31,638 bases of DNA, from positions 10,107 through 41,744 of the IMG/VR virus record IMGVR_UViG_3300030085_000110. One strand, 5' to 3'. Of this stretch, positions 26,856 to 31,638 are shown piece after piece. A model generated the notes under the pieces. It was given only the letters and a program-made list of their open reading frames with translations. It was not told where the DNA came from and ran no database searches. Numbering within the stretch: the first letter of the stretch is position 1; each line of letters opens with the position of its first letter. Position numbers and translations under genes: made by a program. This DNA comes from a virus.

Positions 26856-27053
26856 TCACCGTGCCTCCAATTTAATAAATGCTTCGTTGAGATTATAGTG
26901 CAACTTATAATTCTCTGTCAAGACATAGTATCCAACGATGTCGTTTCCATCACAGGACCAACCGTATGCCTTGACTGTTTCCTCTAGACCATCAATCCTG
27001 AGTTTCTTGTGTCCTTTCAGATACTCCAGGTATCTCTGGTCCAGATTGATCAT
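26856..27053 (-). CDS. Hypothetical phage protein (65 aa)
   Basis: The product begins MINLDQRYLEYLKGHKKLRI and runs DGLEETVKAYGWSCDGNDIV to YKLHYNLNEAFIKLEAR; a small alpha/beta protein. No family is recognised. The ATG at 27053 lies 62 bases inside the end of the upstream gene, unusually far; a GTG at 27089 would give 77 residues and a longer overlap. The Shine-Dalgarno is weak either way. The stop is 11 bases from tRNA-Ser. Function unknown. Confidence 0.6.
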   Translation of the reverse strand: MINLDQRYLEYLKGHKKLRIDGLEETVKAYGWSCDGNDIVGYYVLTENYKLHYNLNEAFIKLEAR

Positions 27054-27426
27054 TGGCGGTGTCCCCTGTGTCTTTAGATAGCATATCACGGATCGCAGAC
27101 ATATCCTGCTCCGTAAGAGTATCTATAGAATCTCCTTCGGTTTCACGAGGGTCTTGAAGATTCTTTACGTCTTCAGTCAATCCCTGAAGATCATTGATCA
27201 ATTGTTGATCAGGACGCCATGCCGATCCCTTAGGTTTGTAATCAAGATTCTTAACAGCAGCAAGATTGCTACTCCAATACCTCTTCATCTTCTTCATCAT
27301 CTTGGCACGACCCTTAGGGTCATCCTTGTATTGCTCGATGACCTTACGAAGCATCCTCAATTCACGAGTGGACTTCTCCAGGGATCTCTCCGCTGCAGAG
27401 TCACTCTTCTTTCCAAAACCTGCCAT
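26992..27426 (-). CDS. Hypothetical charged phage protein (144 aa)
   Basis: The product begins MAGFGKKSDSAAERSLEKST, then a basic helical region (RELRMLRKVIEQYKDDPKGR) and a run of Lys/Met (MMKKMKRYWSSNLAAVKNLD). From residue 80 it becomes acidic and disordered (TEGDSIDTLTEQDMSAIRDM), ending with Gln/Glu/Thr. No domain is known. It follows the fibre gene by two bases, so it could be a structural or chaperone partner of it; this is inferred from position only. Probably cytoplasmic or virion-associated. Confidence 0.65.
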   Translation of the reverse strand: MAGFGKKSDSAAERSLEKSTRELRMLRKVIEQYKDDPKGRAKMMKKMKRYWSSNLAAVKNLDYKPKGSAWRPDQQLINDLQGLTEDVKNLQDPRETEGDSIDTLTEQDMSAIRDMLSKDTGDTANDQSGPEIPGVSERTQETQD

Positions 27427-27428
27427 AG

Positions 27429-30400
27429 TTAGCTCGCTTCCGTAATGATAATTCTAAACCTCAGTCTATCACGGTTTCTGTCAGAGCAGAAATACCAGAT
27501 GGGTGAGTTTGTATTGTGGGACTCTTGGTATATAGCCTCCTTAGCAACTCGTCTTGCTTTCTCTTTGTCTTCATACCAAGCAACAAGTTTTTTGTTAGGT
27601 AACTTGAAGTTGTTTTGGTAGTCAGGATAGTAAGGAGTCGCTGATTTATTCTCATCGTCCTCACGACGATTAGGTGGCCATTGCAAATCAAATGACATGC
27701 CTTCCTGATAACCTTGACCAGGATAAATGATTTGAATTACATGAATGATTGCCTGCCAATAATATCTAGTCCTACTTGCTTGTCCTACTCTCGCAGGATA
27801 GAAAGTAATACCGATCCTAATCTTAGCAGCAACTGCTGTGTTACCAGCATTCTCAAACGCATCACCATCCAAGACATAATCATGGATGAATGTAGTAGGA
27901 GCATAGTAATCTACTGCTCCAGGTCCAGCAGTCCATTCAGACTGGAGGACATTACGATAAGAGTCTCCTCTAGATGCAATGCCTGCTTCATACCAGGGTA
28001 GATACCCTTTAGCAAAAGCAGTAGGTGCTACGTCCTTGATCTCTGACCCGCCACTGATGTTGAGACCATCAAATCTAGTGACTAGGAAATTCTCAAGAAG
28101 GTTATTATAACAACCAGTGGTCTGTCTGTAAAGGTGCGTTTCTCTATCACCATACTCATACTCACTAGCAGGATACGCGATGTAACCCGTATCAATATAC
28201 CCACCACTGATGTTAGGTAAGAATCTATTATTCTCACTACGGACATGCCCACCCATGTGCTCAGGATTTGTTTGCAATGTCCCATGCATCTGGACAGGGA
28301 GACTATTTGTATACACCTGAGTGTATGGACTCAAATTGATCTGCTCAGGGATCCTATGCCAGGAGTCAGTGCCCTTAGATCCTGCTTGGAAGGATGCATT
28401 CTTACGATTGTAAGGTTTGAATTGCATACCGAAGGACTGGATAGCACCGACAGTACTCTGAATAGGATTAGTCCAACCAGATCCACCAGCAAATGCCATG
28501 ATGTCATCGTCTGCCATGACAGCAGACATGTTGATAGCAAAGGAAGAATCAAAAATTCCCTTCTCCGTATCATACAAAGCAATGTGTGGTGATACTGTGC
28601 CTGTCTGTGGTCCAGTAATCAACTCCATGAATACAAATTGCAGCACGTCACCAACGTTGAGGCTGATGTCCTGATTGTGAATGTCCTTACCAATTGCTGG
28701 CCATCTCTCTGCAGTCCAGGTGCCCTGGTAAACTGTCGATCCATTCTTAAGGAATTTGAATTTGAATTTCATGCAGGATGCCAGAGTGCCACCTGTAATG
28801 CCACCCATGGAAACGATCCTGTAAGTGCCAGCACTCTTCACTCGAATGCTCTGATCATTATTAAGACGAGCACTGTAACTACCCACACATCTCTTACATT
28901 CGTGATCATTTAGATGATCCACAGAGATCGTAGAGGGTGTGTCACCACCACAACCAGTCCTAGCAATAGTTACATCCTTAAATGATGTTTCAATAATTCT
29001 AGACTCACAACCAGAGGGAGCAAGGTTTCTGTAAACAGGAGGTGGTGCATCATCTTCATACACATAGCATTGGATACCCTCAAGGTGGTAACCATTGCTC
29101 TGCCACTGCACCTTGTGCCAGAATTTCAGGTCATCATAATCATCGTCCCCATTCATGAGGTCTTCCCACATCTGGCGGTTTCTACCATGCCACTTGGTTT
29201 GATCCTTGTCATTAGGATTCCACCTGTGGTCAGAGAAGAGGCAGTAGTTACCTTCCGCAGTGCTGATACCACTACCACGGAAACCATCACCCTGTGATTG
29301 GAAGTTGATCTGTTGTCCTCTACTCAGACTATTCTGATCACCACCATCAGGGATGATAAAGAATCCCATGCTGCCACCCCTGTATGAATTCAGTTGTGAC
29401 TGTGTGATAGTGACACGATTGATATCAGATCCTGACTGTGCAGATGGCACAACAACATAACCAACCTGAGGACCATTCTCATTCGCGAGATAATATCCTA
29501 GGGCATTGTCGTAACCAGCAGATCCTTTCTCAGTGTCAGTAGTGACCAAAAGATTTGCAGTGATCTCACCTCTAGGGATTCTGTAAGCATTCAGTTTCTT
29601 ATATGTCTGAGGAAACTCCTGCAAGAATTCAGGGTCAATGGTATACATGTGATCGCTACCATTGTAGAAACGATACAGAGCATTGGCCTGCTCGTCATCA
29701 CCCAACCAGGAAATCATATCTGATCCTGTGGTAAAGACATACCCCAACAGAGCATTAAACTGCATACCAGCAGAATTCATAGTGGGTCTCTCGCCCTGTC
29801 CAGGAGAGTCAGGAGCACCTGGGTTGGTGGTCATGAAACCATCACCCGAAGAGTTGGTGTAATAGAAGAGAGGAGCAGTGACTAATCTATCTCCAACCTC
29901 TAGAGGATCTTTCAGGACATAGAATGCTGGGTCACCACTGCCGACTGTGCTGTAGGTGTGCTTACCGCCACTCTTGGTCTCATAGATGGGGACTCTGGGT
30001 GGGAAGCAATTCTTGACACAGACCCTATCCCTGTTTGCACTCCAGTTGTTGGGGTAGTAGGTGTCGCTATTCTGTTTGGGTGGCGTCCACCTACCGCCAA
30101 TGTAGGGACGGAAGAAACAATCCAGCGAGCTTCTAACGCAACGCTCCCAGTCAAGGTCCTGGTCACGGTTGGTGTCTTTACAGTAGAGGATTTCACCTGT
30201 TAGTTTATTTCTCCAACGATAGTTACCAATACTTTCTATCTGACCACGGACTCTGAGTCTCATGACCTCAACACAATCATCACCGTCGCCAAGATAGACA
30301 ACAGATGAAGAGTCATTAGGATCAGGTGTCTTAATGATCAGACCACCATCAATCCATGGCAGGTCTGGAAAGAAATCTTTCAACCAATCCAGGAAGTCGA

Positions 30401-30791
30401 AGTCGATGCTAATAACATTGTCATCCACCTCAGGGACTGTCGCAGGGACCTGTAGTGGAGGGAGACCAGGGTAACAACGTCCAACCAAATCCTGAATAAC
30501 TTCAGCAGGTGTTGGTGCTGGTGGCTCTACAGCAGGGATCTCAGGGATGACAGGATTCTGCTGGTCAAGTGGGTTGGGCTGCAGTGGAGGGACGCCTGCA
30601 TAGCATCTACCAACCAACTGTTGCACTACCTCAGCAGGTGTCGGTGTGGGCACAGGACCCACAGTAGACCCACCCAGTGCAGCAGATGCAGGATTGCTAC
30701 CATCGAGAGCATTGGGTTGATTGGGTATCATATACCCAGAAGTGCCGATGTAGCACCTATCAACTATGTTCCTTATATCCTCTGCAGACAT
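27429..30791 (-). CDS. Large tail fibre or structural protein with DUF5648- and DUF4114-like parts
   Basis: The 1,120-residue protein starts with three repeats of the pattern A-E-x-I/V-x-x-L/I-V-x-R-C-Y-x-G, with C13, C63 and C106, and with P-P-L-Q after the second and third, linked by Pro-rich stretches. Around 265-400, the run LYRFYNGSDHMYTIDPEF and similar lines resemble DUF5648 sugar-binding-like repeats. Around 475-580, GFFIIPDGG then WEDLMNGDDDYDDLKFWHKV resembles DUF4114, a C-terminal domain of many cyanobacterial secreted proteins. Later parts are beta-rich with EYEYGDRETHLYRQTTGCYN. It likely decorates or forms fibres that contact the host. I do not recognise a T4 homologue. A late-like box lies about 23 bases before the ATG. 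Confidence 0.75.
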   Translation of the reverse strand: MSAEDIRNIVDRCYIGTSGYMIPNQPNALDGSNPASAALGGSTVGPVPTPTPAEVVQQLVGRCYAGVPPLQPNPLDQQNPVIPEIPAVEPPAPTPAEVIQDLVGRCYPGLPPLQVPATVPEVDDNVISIDFDFLDWLKDFFPDLPWIDGGLIIKTPDPNDSSSVVYLGDGDDCVEVMRLRVRGQIESIGNYRWRNKLTGEILYCKDTNRDQDLDWERCVRSSLDCFFRPYIGGRWTPPKQNSDTYYPNNWSANRDRVCVKNCFPPRVPIYETKSGGKHTYSTVGSGDPAFYVLKDPLEVGDRLVTAPLFYYTNSSGDGFMTTNPGAPDSPGQGERPTMNSAGMQFNALLGYVFTTGSDMISWLGDDEQANALYRFYNGSDHMYTIDPEFLQEFPQTYKKLNAYRIPRGEITANLLVTTDTEKGSAGYDNALGYYLANENGPQVGYVVVPSAQSGSDINRVTITQSQLNSYRGGSMGFFIIPDGGDQNSLSRGQQINFQSQGDGFRGSGISTAEGNYCLFSDHRWNPNDKDQTKWHGRNRQMWEDLMNGDDDYDDLKFWHKVQWQSNGYHLEGIQCYVYEDDAPPPVYRNLAPSGCESRIIETSFKDVTIARTGCGGDTPSTISVDHLNDHECKRCVGSYSARLNNDQSIRVKSAGTYRIVSMGGITGGTLASCMKFKFKFLKNGSTVYQGTWTAERWPAIGKDIHNQDISLNVGDVLQFVFMELITGPQTGTVSPHIALYDTEKGIFDSSFAINMSAVMADDDIMAFAGGSGWTNPIQSTVGAIQSFGMQFKPYNRKNASFQAGSKGTDSWHRIPEQINLSPYTQVYTNSLPVQMHGTLQTNPEHMGGHVRSENNRFLPNISGGYIDTGYIAYPASEYEYGDRETHLYRQTTGCYNNLLENFLVTRFDGLNISGGSEIKDVAPTAFAKGYLPWYEAGIASRGDSYRNVLQSEWTAGPGAVDYYAPTTFIHDYVLDGDAFENAGNTAVAAKIRIGITFYPARVGQASRTRYYWQAIIHVIQIIYPGQGYQEGMSFDLQWPPNRREDDENKSATPYYPDYQNNFKLPNKKLVAWYEDKEKARRVAKEAIYQESHNTNSPIWYFCSDRNRDRLRFRIIITEAS
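30447..30785 (-). repeat. Triple RCYxG repeat at fibre N terminus
   Basis: Three copies in protein at residues 3-20, 53-71 and 96-115, each about 45 residues apart, with AEDIRNIVDRCYIG, AEVVQQLVGRCYAG and AEVIQDLVGRCYPG. DNA of copies two and three is also similar (CAGCAGGTGTTGG and CAGCAGGTGTCGG on plus). Confidence 0.75.
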
Positions 30792-30993
30792 TATCTAGTG
30801 AAGTGCTTTCGTTATATTTATTGTCATCCCAATGTCTTACTGCGTTGGCTACAATAGCAACGTTAGTGACCATATAAGAAACAAGTATAGCAGTGCGTAT
30901 GATAGCCACTGTGTCTGCCTCTCTGTCATTTTTACCTGCCTTTTCTCCTAATGCTTTCGCCCAGATTCTCCAGGCACTCTTTTTTCTTGACAT
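30760..30993 (-). CDS. Small membrane protein upstream of the fibre gene (77 aa)
   Basis: The product begins MSRKKSAWRIWAKALGEKAG, a basic amphipathic start, then KNDREADTVAIIRTAILVSY and MVTNVAIVANAVRHWDDNKY, giving one membrane helix around residues 30-50. Family unknown, though the basic start is one I recall from cyanophages near psbA/psbD. The ATG at 30993 directly abuts the U-run of a terminator, so any Shine-Dalgarno (GGATCC) is within its stem. The 3' end overlaps the fibre gene by 32 bases. Expression should need read-through from psbD or a promoter I do not see. Confidence 0.65.
   Translation of the reverse strand: MSRKKSAWRIWAKALGEKAGKNDREADTVAIIRTAILVSYMVTNVAIVANAVRHWDDNKYNESTSLDNVCRGYKEHS
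30814..30822 (-). promoter_or_regulatory. Late-promoter-like box upstream of the fibre gene
   Basis: Minus strand AATAAATAT, with ATAAATA matching seven of eight positions, about 23 bases before the fibre ATG at 30791 and inside the 77-residue gene. Confidence 0.5.
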
Positions 30994-31016
30994 AAAAAAA
31001 GGATCCCGAAGGATCC
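30994..31016 (-). terminator. Intrinsic terminator after psbD
   Basis: Minus strand GGATCC (31011-31016), loop TTCG, GGATCC (31001-31006), then seven U (30994-31000), six bases after the psbD stop. The U-run directly joins the ATG of the next gene. It has the same TTCG design as the terminator at 25,535. Confidence 0.92.
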
Positions 31017-31022
31017 AGTATA

Positions 31023-31638
31023 TCAGAGAGCGTTGCCTCTTGGCAATACTTCTTCTGGGAAGATAAAGTTTTCGTGTGGTTGATCCACTGATGCCATCCA
31101 GTTGCGAAGACCCTCATTCAAGAGGATATTCTTCGTGTAGAAGGTCTCAAACTCAGGATCCTCCGCAGCTCTGATCTCTTGAGATACAAAATCATAGGCA
31201 CGAAGATTAAGGGCAAGACCGATAATGCCAATGGATGCAGTCCAGAGCCCCATAACAGGGACAAACAACATAAAGAAATGAAGCCACCGCTTGTTGCTAA
31301 ACGCGATGCCAAAAATCTGCGACCAAAAGCGGTTTGCCGTAACCATTGAATAAGTTTCTTCTTCTTGCGTTGAATCAAACGCCTTAAACGTGTTTGCTTG
31401 CTCACCATCTTGATACAAAGTATTCTCTACTGTAACACCATGGATCGCAGAAAGCAATGCCCCACCCAGGATGCCTGCTACTCCCATCATGTGGAAGGGA
31501 TTCAGGGTCCAATTGTGAAATCCTTGGAGGAAGAGTAGGAAGCGGAAGATTGCTGCAACACCGAAGGATGGAGCAAAGAACCAACTGCTCTGCCCCAGAG
31601 GATAGATGAGGAAAACAGAAACAAAGACAGCAATGGGA
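31023..31638 (-). CDS. psbD: Photosystem II D2 protein, 3' part
   Basis: The last 204 residues of D2, one of two core reaction-centre subunits, are seen; the 5' end lies beyond the window. It contains [11 protein letters not shown] (tyrosine D region), [20 protein letters not shown] (chlorophyll and iron-ligand His), [23 protein letters not shown] (second iron His) and ends [12 protein letters not shown]. Residues are almost identical to host D2, pointing to acquisition from a cyanobacterium and strong purifying selection. Phage-made D2 would replace damaged subunit and keep electron flow during infection. It is D2, not D1, because of the [12 protein letters not shown] end. Terminator follows directly. 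Confidence 0.98.
   Translation of the reverse strand, partial: PIAVFVSVFLIYPLGQSSWFFAPSFGVAAIFRFLLFLQGFHNWTLNPFHMMGVAGILGGALLSAIHGVTVENTLYQDGEQANTFKAFDSTQEEETYSMVTANRFWSQIFGIAFSNKRWLHFFMLFVPVMGLWTASIGIIGLALNLRAYDFVSQEIRAAEDPEFETFYTKNILLNEGLRNWMASVDQPHENFIFPEEVLPRGNAL

Noticed and set aside
31118-31408. Minus-strand frame beside psbD
   Set aside because: It lies entirely within D2 coding sequence in another frame; D2 residues are unmistakable.
31023-31638. Photosystem II D1 (psbA)
   Set aside because: The end [12 protein letters not shown] and [17 protein letters not shown] are D2 features; D1 ends differently. No psbA is in this window.

Overview
The window is a piece of a T4-like cyanomyovirus genome, most likely from a phage of marine Synechococcus or Prochlorococcus. 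T4-type virion genes (gp5, gp26, gp48, gp53, gp4), a T4-type replication and late-transcription set (gp32, gp33, RNase H) and cyanobacterial metabolic genes (psbD, talC, cp12, cpeT) sit together at phage-like density. Nearly every gene is on the minus strand, often with 1-4 base stop/start overlaps. The only plus-strand genes are gp48 and gp53. Gene names rest on residue patterns and synteny read by eye; no database was searched.

Layout by position. 1-1,100: an unresolved edge, tRNA-Thr(UGU) and four small genes, one resembling a Phd/YefM antitoxin. 1,121-5,941: baseplate hub spike gp5, the phycobiliprotein-lyase homologue cpeT behind a consensus sigma70 promoter, the Calvin-cycle inhibitor homologue cp12, and a gp27-like hub protein. 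5,943-12,185: two adjacent giant tape-measure-like proteins that share a block of sequence; the second also carries a GH24 lysozyme and a C39-like peptidase domain. 12,185-16,649: gp51-like, gp26, a tube-like gp54 candidate, an unknown protein, gp4, then divergently gp48 and gp53. 16,646-17,929: small genes including a degenerate glutaredoxin and a secreted His-rich protein. 17,997-19,773: gp32, a 52-residue gene, a DUF1825-like protein and gp33. 19,775-25,516: 2OG-Fe(II) oxygenase, PD-(D/E)XK exonuclease, PhoH, ThyX, RNase H/FEN, glutaredoxin and small conserved genes. 25,591-27,053: an outer-membrane-barrel-like protein with its own promoter and terminator, transaldolase talC, tRNA-Ser(UGA) and a small gene. 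26,992-31,638: an unknown gene, a 1,120-residue fibre or structural protein, a small membrane protein and the 3' part of psbD.

How it fits together. One set builds the baseplate hub and tail interior. A second set replicates DNA and activates late transcription. A third redirects host metabolism: D2 supports photosystem II, CP12 is expected to slow the Calvin cycle, TalC to favour the pentose phosphate route, and ThyX and the glutaredoxin can serve nucleotide synthesis. Late-promoter-like boxes (ATAAATA type) precede many structural genes, several overlapping the stop codon of the gene before. Sigma70-like promoters precede cpeT, gp32, the barrel protein and the 17.5-kb cluster, which suggests these can be read by unmodified host polymerase.

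The most distinctive points are the wall-degrading domains placed in a tape-measure-like protein while gp5 lacks a visible lysozyme, the twin giant proteins, the gp4/gp48 start codons nested in one CATG with late promoters inside each other's coding sequence, and the isolated transcription unit for the barrel protein.
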